The notes under the pieces: model-generated
What the model was told of the DNA's origin: nothing
Seen by the model: the letters and a program-made list of their open reading frames with translations, nothing else
The model's database searches: none
NCBI RefSeq assembly: GCF_014699055.1
Contig: NZ_JACXAC010000002.1
Location: 682,001 to 746,000 of the forward strand
Direction of reading: 5' to 3'
From: Hymenobacter armeniacus
GTDB lineage: Bacteria > Bacteroidota > Bacteroidia > Cytophagales > Hymenobacteraceae
DNA length: 64,000 nt
Part shown: in pieces, positions 25,449 to 34,764 of the stretch
Position numbering within the stretch: the stretch's first letter is position 1
Layout of the letters: each line of letters starts with the position of its first letter
Program-made: the position numbers and the translations under genes

Positions 25449-26753
25449 ATGAAAATTTGGGAAAAAGGATTTTCGGTAAACGACACCATTGAGAAATTTA
25501 CGGTGGGACGTGACCGCGAATTGGATATGTATCTGGCGCCGTTTGATATGCTGGCGTCGAAGGCGCAGGCCAACATGCTGGCCAAAGTCGGTTTGATTTC
25601 TGACCAAGAGCGGCAGCAATTAATTGCCGGATTGGATGAATTGCTGGCGCAGGTAGACGCGGGCACGTTTACCATTGAGGCTGATTTTGAAGACGTGCAT
25701 TCCAAAATCGAACATTACCTCACCGAGAAGTACGGCGACGCCGGCAAAAAAATACACACGGCCCGCTCGCGCAACGACCAGGTGCTAACGGCCATTCAGC
25801 TGTTTCTGAAGGATTACACCGAGCGCATTGCGACGAAAATTGTGGCGTTGGTGCGCGTGCTGGTGCAGAAGGCTGAGGCGCACCAGGCCGATTTGCTGCC
25901 GGGCTACACGCACTTTCAGGCGGCCATGCCGAGCAGCTTTGGGCTGTGGTTTTCGGCGTATGCCGAGCATTTGCTGCTGGATTTGGCGCTGTTTGAAGCG
26001 GCCCATACTGTGGCCGATCAGAATCCGCTGGGCTCGGGAGCGGGCTTTGGCAGCAGCTTTCCGATAGACCGCGAAATGACGACCCGCGAAATGGGCTTCG
26101 GCAGCGTGGCCGTGAGCGCCGTGGGCGCGCAGATGCTGCGCGGCAAAACCGAAAAAACGCTGGCGTTTGCCATTGCCGGGGCGGCGGGCACGCTGGGCAA
26201 AATGGCCTACGACCTGGTGATGTACAACAGCCAGGATTTGGGTTTTGTGACGCTGCCCAAGGAGTTTACGACGGGCTCCAGCATCATGCCGCACAAGAAA
26301 AACCCCGACGTGTTTGAGCTGGTGCGCGCCCACGCCAACCGCCTGCAGGCGCTGCCCAACGACATTATCTTGGCCACCAGCAACCTGCCCAGCGGCTACC
26401 ACCGCGACTTTCAGCTCCTGAAAGAATTGCTGTTTGGGCCCATGGTGCAGTTCGCGGACTTGCTCGATATTTTGCTGTTTGCCTTGCCCGAAATCAAGAT
26501 TAAGCCCGGCGTGATTGAGCAGGAGAAATACGACGCTATTTTTTCGGTGGAAAACATCAACCAGCTCATCATTGCCGGGGTGCCGTTTCGCGATGCCTAC
26601 CAGCAGGTGGGCCGCGCCGTGGAAGACGGCAGCTACGTGCCGCACCGCGAATTTCAGACCACGCATCTGGGCAGCATTCACAACCTGGGCCTGGAAGAAA
26701 TCGCGGCCAAAGTGGAGCGCTGGCAGCAAAAAAGCAGGCTCTTTAGTGCGTAA
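25449..26753 (+). CDS. argH: Argininosuccinate lyase
   Basis: 434 residues, slightly shorter than most. It splits argininosuccinate into arginine and fumarate. Landmarks include the N-terminal KGFSVNDTIEKFTVGRDREL, the EDVHSKIEHYL and ARSRNDQV loops, and the superfamily signature GSSIMPHKKNPDVFEL with the catalytic Ser loop. It completes the plus-strand unit. Confidence 0.97.
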   Translation: MKIWEKGFSVNDTIEKFTVGRDRELDMYLAPFDMLASKAQANMLAKVGLISDQERQQLIAGLDELLAQVDAGTFTIEADFEDVHSKIEHYLTEKYGDAGKKIHTARSRNDQVLTAIQLFLKDYTERIATKIVALVRVLVQKAEAHQADLLPGYTHFQAAMPSSFGLWFSAYAEHLLLDLALFEAAHTVADQNPLGSGAGFGSSFPIDREMTTREMGFGSVAVSAVGAQMLRGKTEKTLAFAIAGAAGTLGKMAYDLVMYNSQDLGFVTLPKEFTTGSSIMPHKKNPDVFELVRAHANRLQALPNDIILATSNLPSGYHRDFQLLKELLFGPMVQFADLLDILLFALPEIKIKPGVIEQEKYDAIFSVENINQLIIAGVPFRDAYQQVGRAVEDGSYVPHREFQTTHLGSIHNLGLEEIAAKVERWQQKSRLFSA

Positions 26754-26786
26754 AATTGACTTCTCACGCCGCTGTTTAAGAATGAC

Positions 26787-29030
26787 ATGATGAATAACAT
26801 GACGTCGACGGCTTGCCGTCTCCGGATGCTGCGGCGTGCGGTAGGGGTGCTGCTGGTGCTGATGCTGTCCCTGGCGGGCCGGGGCCAGGGCCTGCGCGTG
26901 CTGGTGCGCGACTCGGCCCGCCACGAGCCCCTGATTGGCGCCAGCGTGGCGGTGCCCGGCACGGGGGTGGGCGCGGCCACCGACGTGACGGGTACCGCCA
27001 CGCTCGACCCGGCCCCGGCGCCCGGCACGCGCCTGCGCATCAGCGCGCTGGGGTTTCGGGCGCGGCTGGCAGTGGTGCCCGCGGCGGGTGGCGGGCTCAC
27101 GGTGCAGCTGGCGCCCAGCGCCGAAGAGATTGACGAAGTGGTGGTGACGGCCACCCGCACCAACTCCCGCATCGAAGACCTGCCCACGCGCGTGGAAGTG
27201 CTGGGCCTGGAGGAGCTGGAGGAGGAAAGCAGCATCAAACCCGCCAACATTGCAGGCCTGCTGGGCGATTTTGCCGGCGCGCAGATTCAGCCTACGTCGC
27301 CCACCACCGGCAACGCCGACCTGCGCCTGCAAGGCCTGCCGGGGCAATACACCCAGATTTTGCGCGACGGCGTGCCGCTGTACGGCGGGTTTGCGGGCTC
27401 CTTTGGCCTGCTCACCATTCCGCCGCTCGATTTGCGGCAGGTGGAACTGATTAAGGGCTCGAATTCGACGCTGTACGGGGGCGGCGCCATTGCCGGCCTG
27501 GTGAATCTGGTGAGCAAAACGCCCAACCTCGACCGGCCCAGCTACGCCTTCAGCCTCAACCAAACCACCCTGCGCGAGAGCGACCTGACCGGCTTTGCGG
27601 CCAAGCGCGGCGCGCGCTGGGGCTACACCGCGTTTGTGGGCCTTGTTAATCAAAAGGAAAAAGACGTGGACGGCGACGGGTTTGTGGACGTGCCCCGGGC
27701 CCGCAGCCTCAACCTGCACCCGCGCCTGTTTTTTTACCCCAACGCCCACAGCCAGCTGGCGCTGGGCTACAACGGCACGGCCGAAAGCCGCCGCGCCGGC
27801 GACCTGCAGGTAATGCAGCACGGCCCCGACATCGCCAGCGGGCGGCTGTTTTACGTGGACAACACCAGCCTGCGCAACACCGTGGACCTGCTGTATGTGA
27901 ACGACAGCGTGGCGCGGGGCGCCCTTACGGTGAAGGCCACGGGCACCGATTTTGTGCGCGACGTAAACACGCCAATCGCCAGTTTCACGGCGTTCCAGAC
28001 CACGTATTTCGCCGAAGTCAATTACCGGCACGGCTACGGGCGGCACACGGTGGTGGCCGGCCTCGACGCCAACGGCGAGCAGCTGGGCTCGTTCAACCGC
28101 AGCGCTACGCCGTTGCGCAGCCCGTACCGCTACGCCACGGTGGGCGCGTTTGTGCAAGACGACTGGCGCCTGCTGCCGGCCCTCAACCTGCAAACCGGGC
28201 TGCGCTACGACCACCACAACCAGTTTGGGGGTTTTTTGCTGCCGCGGGTGGCCCTGCTCTACAAGGCCAGTCCGGCCGTGACGGCCCGCCTCAACGGGGG
28301 CCTGGGCTACCGTGCGGCCGTGCCCTACATCAACAGCCTCGATGAGCGCGACTACCCGCTGGTGCAGCCCCTGCGCGGCGTGCGGGCCGAAACGTCGCTC
28401 GGCATCAACGGCGACGTGAATTTCCAGCGCACCTTCGCCGGCTTCGATACCCCGCTCACGCTGAACGTGAACCAGTCCTTTTTCTACACGCGGCTGGCCG
28501 ACCCGCTGGTGCTGAACGGCAGCGGCTTTGCCGGCCCTAGTGGGCAGAACTTTCTCACTTGGCAAAATGCTGCCGACCCGCTCTCGACGCGCGGCCTGGA
28601 AACCTACGTGCGCCTGCGGGCCGATGAAACCGAGCTCTACCTGGGCTACGTCTTTACCGATGCCCGCCAGCAATACGACGCCGTGAACGAGCGACTGCCC
28701 TTGTCGGCCCGCCATAAGTTTGCCGCCGTGGCGCTGGTCGATTTTGCCGAGAATTTCAACGCCGGGGTGGAAGCTTCCTACACCGGCCAGCAATACCTCT
28801 CCGACGGCCGCACCACGCCCGGCTACCCGCTGTTTGCGGCCATTTTGCGCTACCACACCGAGGCCTGGACGGTGGCCTTGAACGGCGAAAACCTGCTCGA
28901 CTACCGCCAGACGCGGCGCGAGCGGGTGGTGAGCCCTCCGCTGGGCAACCCCGTGTTCAGCGAGCTATGGGCCCCGGTGGAGGGCCGCGTCATCAACCTG
29001 TCGGTGACGTGGCGCTGGGTGAAAGGCTAG
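26787..29030 (+). CDS. TonB-dependent outer-membrane receptor
   Basis: 747 residues starting at tandem ATGs. After a signal peptide (LLVLMLSLAGRGQG) comes a carboxypeptidase-D-like beta-sandwich (LRVLVRDSARHEPLIGASVAVPG), then the plug domain (VVTATRTNSRIEDLPTRVEV, ILRDGVPLYGGFAGSFG, LIKGSNSTLYGGGAIAG) and the 22-strand barrel. It is predicted to import a metal chelate, haem or vitamin; the plug most resembles FecA/HmuR-type receptors but the ligand is not visible. It sits 33 bases after argH on the same strand, although coregulation is unlikely to be meaningful. Confidence 0.92.
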   Translation: MMNNMTSTACRLRMLRRAVGVLLVLMLSLAGRGQGLRVLVRDSARHEPLIGASVAVPGTGVGAATDVTGTATLDPAPAPGTRLRISALGFRARLAVVPAAGGGLTVQLAPSAEEIDEVVVTATRTNSRIEDLPTRVEVLGLEELEEESSIKPANIAGLLGDFAGAQIQPTSPTTGNADLRLQGLPGQYTQILRDGVPLYGGFAGSFGLLTIPPLDLRQVELIKGSNSTLYGGGAIAGLVNLVSKTPNLDRPSYAFSLNQTTLRESDLTGFAAKRGARWGYTAFVGLVNQKEKDVDGDGFVDVPRARSLNLHPRLFFYPNAHSQLALGYNGTAESRRAGDLQVMQHGPDIASGRLFYVDNTSLRNTVDLLYVNDSVARGALTVKATGTDFVRDVNTPIASFTAFQTTYFAEVNYRHGYGRHTVVAGLDANGEQLGSFNRSATPLRSPYRYATVGAFVQDDWRLLPALNLQTGLRYDHHNQFGGFLLPRVALLYKASPAVTARLNGGLGYRAAVPYINSLDERDYPLVQPLRGVRAETSLGINGDVNFQRTFAGFDTPLTLNVNQSFFYTRLADPLVLNGSGFAGPSGQNFLTWQNAADPLSTRGLETYVRLRADETELYLGYVFTDARQQYDAVNERLPLSARHKFAAVALVDFAENFNAGVEASYTGQQYLSDGRTTPGYPLFAAILRYHTEAWTVALNGENLLDYRQTRRERVVSPPLGNPVFSELWAPVEGRVINLSVTWRWVKG

Positions 29031-29031
29031 C

Positions 29032-29454
29032 TCAGGCCCAGGCCAGCACCACGGTGCCCGCCAAAATGAGCCCCGCGCCCAGCGCGCCGCGGGCCGAAAG
29101 GGTTTCGCCCAGAAACGCCACCGCCAGCAGCAGCGCCAGGGCCACGCTCAGCTTGTCGACGGGCGCCACGCGGCTCACGGGGCCCAGCTTCAGGGCGCGG
29201 AAATAGCACAGCCACGACGCCCCCGTGGCCAGCCCCGACAGCACCAAAAACAGCCACGTGCGGCCCGACAGCGCCGGCAGCCCCGCCGTGGCCCCGCGCG
29301 CCACGGCAATGCCCCAGGCCAGCACCAGGATGACCACCGTGCGAATGGCCGTGGCCAGGTCAGAGTCGACGCCTTTGATGCCGATTTTGGCAAAAATGGC
29401 GGTGAGGGCCGCGAAAAGGGCCGAAAACAGGGCGTAAGGAATCCAGGAAGCCAT
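29032..29454 (-). CDS. EamA-domain transporter, single-repeat form
   Basis: 140 residues from ATG 29454. There are four to five hydrophobic helices (LFSALFAALTAIFAKIG, AIRTVVILVLAWGIAVA, WLFLVLSGLATGASWLCYF, ALALLLAVAFLG). One EamA repeat is present, as in half-size DMT proteins that dimerise; the full transporters carry two. It is convergent with the TonB receptor gene, its stop codon lying one base beyond that gene's stop. The substrate is unknown. Confidence 0.8.
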   Translation of the reverse strand: MASWIPYALFSALFAALTAIFAKIGIKGVDSDLATAIRTVVILVLAWGIAVARGATAGLPALSGRTWLFLVLSGLATGASWLCYFRALKLGPVSRVAPVDKLSVALALLLAVAFLGETLSARGALGAGLILAGTVVLAWA

Positions 29455-29591
29455 AAGAAAACCAGCGTGAGGGCGGGCAAGGAGCTGCCCGTAGCCGAGC
29501 CTACGCACAACGGCCCGCAACCGTCGGGCCCCGCGGCTAGTACTAGCCCAGGCGGAGCCATTATGCCGAGTTTGCTGTTACCTTTTTACCT

Positions 29592-30317
29592 ATGCCCGAA
29601 TCTGATTCTACTTTCCGCCGGCCCGACCTGCTGCGCCTCGACTACGATACCTACCGGGCCCTGCCCGCCGTGGCCAACTCCGACCTCTCGCGCCTGCGCG
29701 ATGCCCTCGACGGGCGCCCGCCGCGCCCGCAAACCAGTGCCGCCGACGGCGCCCTGAGCTTCGGCACGGCCTTCCATACGGCTCTGCTCGAGCCCAACGA
29801 CTACGTGGCCGGCCAGCCCGGCCTCAACGACACGCTGGTGTGGTGGCTGGTGGACGGCGTGAAGCTCGACTCGCGCCTGAACGAGCTGCTGGCCGTGGGC
29901 CAGCCCGAAGTGAGCGTGCTCTTCACCGAGCCCCAGACCGACACGCTCTGCAAGCTGCGCGCCGACCTCATCGTGGACCACGCCGACCAGCCGTTCACCA
30001 TCATCGACTTCAAAACCACGATGGCGCGCGACGCCGACCATTTTCTCTGGCAGTGCTCGGCCTACGACTACGACCGCCAGGCCGCCTTCTACACCGATGC
30101 CTTGCGCGCCGAGCGGTTCCTACTGGTGGGCGTGCAGAAGGTGGAGCCGTTTGGCGTGTTCACCATTGAAGTGAGCGAGCAGATGCTGGCCGAGGGGCGC
30201 CAGAAATACCAGCGCCTGTTGCGCCTGCTAAAGGCCCCCGCCACGGCGCCCGCCTACCGGGCCGAAGCCGTGCAGGCCGCCGTGGATGCACTCGGATTGA
30301 GTGCGGAAGAATCCTGA
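29592..30317 (+). CDS. PD-(D/E)XK nuclease-superfamily protein (DUF3799/RecE-like)
   Basis: 241 residues starting at ATG 29592. The putative active site is KLRADLIVDH, then FTIIDFKTTMA (D-x-K) and WQCSAYDYDRQAAFYTD, as in PDDEXK_12/DUF3799 proteins, which are exonuclease relatives of RecE and phage Cas4-like enzymes. The N-terminal part has TYRALPAVANSDLSRLRDAL and the family's usual FGTAFHTALLEP. In this window it has no recombination partner nearby, so it may be a stand-alone host gene or a phage remnant. Confidence 0.75.
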   Translation: MPESDSTFRRPDLLRLDYDTYRALPAVANSDLSRLRDALDGRPPRPQTSAADGALSFGTAFHTALLEPNDYVAGQPGLNDTLVWWLVDGVKLDSRLNELLAVGQPEVSVLFTEPQTDTLCKLRADLIVDHADQPFTIIDFKTTMARDADHFLWQCSAYDYDRQAAFYTDALRAERFLLVGVQKVEPFGVFTIEVSEQMLAEGRQKYQRLLRLLKAPATAPAYRAEAVQAAVDALGLSAEES

Positions 30318-30543
30318 AATAAGTAAAACTAGAGTCTGTAGTGGAGGGGCCGCTCTTGGTTTCAAATTTTGTGTACACGCGTTGCATGTTAATTAATTTT
30401 AATGGTAACTTATTGATGTGAAATAAGATGGTTTTAATAATTGGGTGATTGGTTCGCAGAGAGAGTTGTAATATTGTTGCGCAATTTCGAGTTGGAATAG
30501 CGTAATAATATAATTTGTTCTCTTTTACCACTTGCTCTTTTAT

Positions 30544-32970
30544 ATGAAACAATCTTTTATGCAATGCTTGGTTGGGGCAATGCTGATAAGCCTGGCGGCG
30601 TTGCCGGTCCGGGCGCAGTACGTCTTTAAAGACAGCCCCGACGCTTCTTCCAACGGCTTGGGACCCTACTCGCAGAATTTTGACGCACTGGCGGGTACCA
30701 AGGCCACCTTCGGCAGCAATACGACGCTGCCGGGCGTGTATGCCAAATACGTGCTCGACACGGGGACCTTTGCGGGAGTGGAGTTGGAATCGTACACGCG
30801 AGCCGGCACGTCGGCCAAACTGGGGCCCGACGACGGCACGGAGGGCGCCACCGCGGCGGGCACCGTCGACGCCGACGGCACACCCCATGGGCCTTCCTGG
30901 TATCATTTCGGGGCTCCCGGCGGTACCGACCGCGCCTTGGGCGGCATTGCCGGCACCACCACCGGCTCGGGCAAAGGGTACGTGGGCATTCGGTTGAAGA
31001 ACTCGTCCACGAAAACCATCGTGAACCTGGAAATTCAGTATGCGATGGAGCAGTGGTACAATTCGAGCCAGACCCAGGCTGCCAACGTGACGGTAGACTA
31101 CCAGCGGACTACGACTACCACGGCCACCATCACCTCGCTGACAAGCGGCACTTGGCTGCCCATCGCCGACCTGGGCGTGCCGGCACCCTCCACCTCCACG
31201 GCCATTGCGCCGCGCAACGGCAACGCCGCTACCAATCGCCGCGTGAAGCAAACTACGCTGGTGGGCATCAACCTGCTGGCGGGGCAGGAAATCATGGTGC
31301 GTTTCGGCTACGTGTTCAACTCGTCTACCAACGGCAACGGCCTGAGCGTCGACGACATCGTTATTACGCCGCAAACCAACATCTTTTATTCCTTGCCCGG
31401 CGACAACAAAAATCTGGACTCGAAGAACAACTGGGGCACCAACGTGAACGGCACCGGCACCGCGCCGACCAATTTCACGGCCGACAACACCATTTATTAC
31501 GTGCAGGGCAGCACGGGCTCCGCCGACCGCATCAACGGCACCTGGACGGTGAGCGGCGCCAATTCGAAAATTGTGGTGGGCACCCCGTCGTCGCCGGCCT
31601 CGCTCTACGTGAATGCCAACGACCTCATTCAGGGCACGGTAGACGTGGGCGCTGGCTCTACGCTGCAGATTAACCAGGTGAACAACAACCTGAGCCTGGG
31701 CGCGCTGCACCCCAGCAGCACCGTGGAATACGTGAATGGCGGCACCACCAACCAGAACGTGAAAGGCGCCAGCTACGGCACGCTCAAGCTGTCGGGCACC
31801 GGTCCCAAGTTGCTCACCGGCAACGTGCTGGTGAATGCCGGCCTGGCATTCAACACCACTGGCGCGTCCATTCTCAGCTTGGCCGATTACAACCTGCTGC
31901 TGCTTAAAGGCGCTACCCTGACCGGCCTCAACGGGGCTAATACCTTTTTTGTGACCAACGGCAAGGGCAGCCTGCAGCGCACCGTGTCGAGCGACGGCGT
32001 GGAAGTGCTGTTTCCGGTGGGCACGTCGGCCACGTCGTACACGCCGGCCTTGCTCAGCCAGACCCAGGCACAGTCGGAAGACACCTACAGCGTGCGCGTG
32101 GCCCCGGAAGCCTACGTGCGCTACATCAACGAAGTGGGCGTGGTGGGCACCGAAGCCCGTGACCGCAACGTGAAAAAGACCTGGTTTGTGGGCGAAGAAG
32201 TGAGCGGCAACTCCAACCTCACCCTCAAGCTGCAATGGAACGACGTGGACGTGGTGACGGGCTTCCAGAATTCGCTGGCCCACATCAACCACTACCTGAA
32301 CGGGGCCTGGGACCGGTACACGGCCCAGCAGGGCGCCTCGGCCGGCACCGTTGCCAATTCGAGCGTGGTGTCGCGCACGGGCATCACCAGCTTCTCGCCG
32401 TTCGCCGTGTCGTCGCTGCCAAACGGCTCCCTGCCGGTGGTGCTCACGGCTTTTGGTGCTCAGCGGGCCGGCACGGCCGTGGCCTGCACCTGGACCACGG
32501 CCACCGAGCACAACAGCCGCGACTTCACCGTGGAGCGCAGCCGCAACGGCCTCACGTTTGAGTTGCTGGGCCGCGTGGCCGCGCAAGGCAGCAGCAGCGG
32601 CCCGCGCGCGTACCGCTTCGCCGACGAGCATCCGCTGGCCGGCCTGGCCTACTATCGCCTGCGCCAAACCGACCTCGACGGCACGGAGTCGTTCTCGCAA
32701 GTGGTGGCCGTGAACGGCTCGGCAGCGGTTGGCATGCCCGCGGTGGTGCCCAATCCCGGCACCGGCCGCTTTGCGCTGGTCGACGCCGATGGCCAGCCCC
32801 TCGCCGGGCCCGCTGTGGTAATCAACACGCTGGGTGCCGTGGTGCGCCGCGTGCCCGCAAGCCAAGCCGGTGCCAGCAGCTTCGATTTGAGCGACCAGCC
32901 CGCTGGCCTCTATCTGGTGCAGGTGCCCACGGCCGCCGGCACTTACACGGTGCGCGTGGTAAAGAATTAA
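30544..32970 (+). CDS. T9SS-exported surface protein
   Basis: 808 residues with signal peptide MKQSFMQCLVGAMLISLAAL. The long Ser/Thr/Asn-rich beta-type body shows no enzyme motif; it contains repeated patterns such as GTLKLSGTGPKLLTGNVLVN. The C-terminal ~75 residues (PNPGTGRFALVDADG... GLYLVQVPTAAGTYTVRVVKN) form a type IX secretion sorting domain, so the protein is exported and probably attached to the cell surface. It has its own terminator and stands alone between plus-strand genes. Confidence 0.9.
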   Translation: MKQSFMQCLVGAMLISLAALPVRAQYVFKDSPDASSNGLGPYSQNFDALAGTKATFGSNTTLPGVYAKYVLDTGTFAGVELESYTRAGTSAKLGPDDGTEGATAAGTVDADGTPHGPSWYHFGAPGGTDRALGGIAGTTTGSGKGYVGIRLKNSSTKTIVNLEIQYAMEQWYNSSQTQAANVTVDYQRTTTTTATITSLTSGTWLPIADLGVPAPSTSTAIAPRNGNAATNRRVKQTTLVGINLLAGQEIMVRFGYVFNSSTNGNGLSVDDIVITPQTNIFYSLPGDNKNLDSKNNWGTNVNGTGTAPTNFTADNTIYYVQGSTGSADRINGTWTVSGANSKIVVGTPSSPASLYVNANDLIQGTVDVGAGSTLQINQVNNNLSLGALHPSSTVEYVNGGTTNQNVKGASYGTLKLSGTGPKLLTGNVLVNAGLAFNTTGASILSLADYNLLLLKGATLTGLNGANTFFVTNGKGSLQRTVSSDGVEVLFPVGTSATSYTPALLSQTQAQSEDTYSVRVAPEAYVRYINEVGVVGTEARDRNVKKTWFVGEEVSGNSNLTLKLQWNDVDVVTGFQNSLAHINHYLNGAWDRYTAQQGASAGTVANSSVVSRTGITSFSPFAVSSLPNGSLPVVLTAFGAQRAGTAVACTWTTATEHNSRDFTVERSRNGLTFELLGRVAAQGSSSGPRAYRFADEHPLAGLAYYRLRQTDLDGTESFSQVVAVNGSAAVGMPAVVPNPGTGRFALVDADGQPLAGPAVVINTLGAVVRRVPASQAGASSFDLSDQPAGLYLVQVPTAAGTYTVRVVKN

Positions 32971-32986
32971 AGCCTTTATCGGCGGC

Positions 32987-33021
32987 AAAATCCCTTCTCA
33001 CAATCGTGAGAAGGGATTTTT
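32987..33021 (+). terminator. Rho-independent terminator of the T9SS protein gene
   Basis: Perfect stem AAAATCCCTTCTCAC/GTGAGAAGGGATTTT with loop AATC, followed by T residues. Confidence 0.9.
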
Positions 33022-33037
33022 TATGCGCAATGCAAAA

Positions 33038-33070
33038 TACTTACTAATTAGTAAGTAAGTACTATCTTTG
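33038..33070 (+). promoter_or_regulatory. Operator and promoter of the TetR-family gene
   Basis: A perfect 20-bp palindrome TACTTACTAATTAGTAAGTA (33038-33057) of TetR-operator type lies just upstream of the -7 box TATCTTTG (33063-33070). It would cover the -33 region, suggesting autorepression. The ATG at 33078 lies about at the expected transcription start. Confidence 0.8.
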
Positions 33071-33077
33071 GGGCCAG

Positions 33078-33671
33078 ATGACAACCCCCGCTGCTCCTGC
33101 CGCCCTGGCGCCCGACACCCGCACCCGCATCCTCGACCTGGCCGAAAGCCTGTTATTGGAGCGCGGCTTCAATGCGTTTAGCTACCAGCATTTGGCCAAA
33201 GCCCTCGGCGTGAAGCCGGCGGCCATTCACTACCATTACCCTAGCAAGGACGACCTGGGCACGGCCATTGTGGCCCGGCAGCTCCGGCGGCTGCGCAAGT
33301 GGCGCGACCTGCCCCGCGTGGCCGACCTGCCGCCTGCCGAGCAGCTCGAAGCGCTGTTTGCGGTGTATGACAACCACGCCCGGCAAGAATGCCGCGTGTG
33401 CCTGTTCGGCGCGCTGGCGGCCGATTTTCGGACCTTGCCGGCGCCCATGCAGGCCGAGTTGCGCACGTTCAACGGCGAGCTGACGGCCTGGCTGGCCCAG
33501 GTGCTGGCCGTGGGCAAAGCCACTGGCGCCCTGCGCTTCGTGGGCAGCCCGTCGGCCAAGGCCGTGCAGGTGCTCACCACGCTGGCCGGCGCCCTGCAGG
33601 TGGCGCGCGTGCACGACGAAACCCCGTACCACACCATCGTGAGCCAGCTCCGCCTGGAGCTGCTGGCTTAA
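33078..33671 (+). CDS. TetR/AcrR-family transcriptional regulator
   Basis: 197 residues. The N-terminal helix-turn-helix (TRTRILDLAESLLLERGFNAFSY, LAKALGVKPAAIHYHY) is typical TetR. The C-terminal ligand-binding half has GALAADFRTLPAPMQ and a Cys-rich spot (ARQECRVCLFG). The palindrome directly upstream should be its operator. The following hydrolase and MOSC genes on the same strand are likely targets. Confidence 0.9.
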   Translation: MTTPAAPAALAPDTRTRILDLAESLLLERGFNAFSYQHLAKALGVKPAAIHYHYPSKDDLGTAIVARQLRRLRKWRDLPRVADLPPAEQLEALFAVYDNHARQECRVCLFGALAADFRTLPAPMQAELRTFNGELTAWLAQVLAVGKATGALRFVGSPSAKAVQVLTTLAGALQVARVHDETPYHTIVSQLRLELLA

Positions 33672-33726
33672 TGCCCGAACGGCTGCTCGGGCCGCTGCTT
33701 TTGCTTCACCTCTTTTTGCCTGCGCT

Positions 33727-34653
33727 ATGACCAACACCTTCTCGCCCGCTCACGACTACTACCTGGCCGAAGAACCAGCCATTGCCCGGGCGCCGCGCGT
33801 GCGTTATCCCTCGCCGCCCGCCGGCCTGCGGCTGCTGCGCTGGCAGCTGAAGGTGCTCTCAGCGGTGGCGCCGGCGGTGGCATTCCGCACGGCCTGGAAG
33901 GTGTTTTGCACGCCCCGCCGCCTGCCCGAAAAAGGCTGGGAAGCCCCCGCGCTGGCCGATGCCCGCCGCCGCACTGTGCCCGCCAGCACCGGCCCCGTGG
34001 CCGTGTACGAGTGGGGGCCGGCCGCCGCGCCGGCCGTGGTGCTGGTGCACGGCTGGGAGCACCGGGCCAGCTTTTGGCGGGCCTGGGTGCAGCCGCTGGT
34101 GGCGGCCGGCTACCGCGTGGTGGCCCTGGACGGACCGGCCCACGGTGCCTCGGCTGGCAAGCTGGTGACGCTAACGGACTTCGGCGGCGCGGTGCAGGCC
34201 GTGGTCGATACGGTGGGGGAGGTGCGCGCCATTGTGGCGCATTCGTTTGGGGCTGCGTCGGTGGCGGGCCTGCCGGTGCGGCTGCCCGGCGGGGCGCCCT
34301 TGCCGCGTTTGGTATTGATGAGTGCGCCGGTGGGCCCCCGGGCCGTGGCCGGGCGCTTTGCTGATTTCTTGCAGCTGCCGGCCGCGTTCGTGACGCAGTT
34401 TGCGCAGTACGTGCAGCAGGCCACCGGACGCTCCGCCGATTCTTTCGGCGCGGCGGTGGCGGGGCCCATGGCAGGCGCCGAGCAAGTGCTGGTGCTGCAC
34501 GACGAGGACGACGAAATCATTCCCTTTGCCGAAGGCCGGCAAATTGCGGCGGCCTGGCCCGGCGCGGTGCTGCACGCCACCAAAGGCCTTGGCCACAACC
34601 GCATTCTGCGCGATGAAGCCGTGGTGCGGGCTGGGGTGGCCTTTATCGGGTAG
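33727..34653 (+). CDS. Alpha/beta hydrolase
   Basis: 308 residues. After a ~95-residue N-terminal extension comes the hydrolase fold: oxyanion loop VLVHGWEHRASFW, nucleophile elbow VAHSFGAAS (A-x-S-x-G instead of G-x-S-x-G), acid in DEDDEIIPFAEG and the histidine in GLGHNRIL. It is a probable soluble esterase. It follows the TetR gene by 55 bases and is probably in its operon. Confidence 0.85.
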   Translation: MTNTFSPAHDYYLAEEPAIARAPRVRYPSPPAGLRLLRWQLKVLSAVAPAVAFRTAWKVFCTPRRLPEKGWEAPALADARRRTVPASTGPVAVYEWGPAAAPAVVLVHGWEHRASFWRAWVQPLVAAGYRVVALDGPAHGASAGKLVTLTDFGGAVQAVVDTVGEVRAIVAHSFGAASVAGLPVRLPGGAPLPRLVLMSAPVGPRAVAGRFADFLQLPAAFVTQFAQYVQQATGRSADSFGAAVAGPMAGAEQVLVLHDEDDEIIPFAEGRQIAAAWPGAVLHATKGLGHNRILRDEAVVRAGVAFIG

Positions 34654-34764
34654 GGCCGGAAGCCTGCGCGCCGAGCAACCTCAGAAATGCTGGATATCTT
34701 GGCGGCGGAAAAGGAATTCCGCTTCCTTTCCCCATCTGGGCTTGCATTTTCCGGTCGTTTCATC

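Noticed and set aside
25785..28856. Very long minus-strand open frame opposite argH and the TonB receptor
   Set aside because: It is the mirror of two clearly homologous plus-strand genes in GC-rich DNA and shows only Val/His/Gly-rich low-complexity sequence.
30160..32988. Long minus-strand open frame opposite the T9SS protein gene
   Set aside because: No homology; it covers a gene with signal peptide and T9SS domain, and its composition is that of an antisense shadow.
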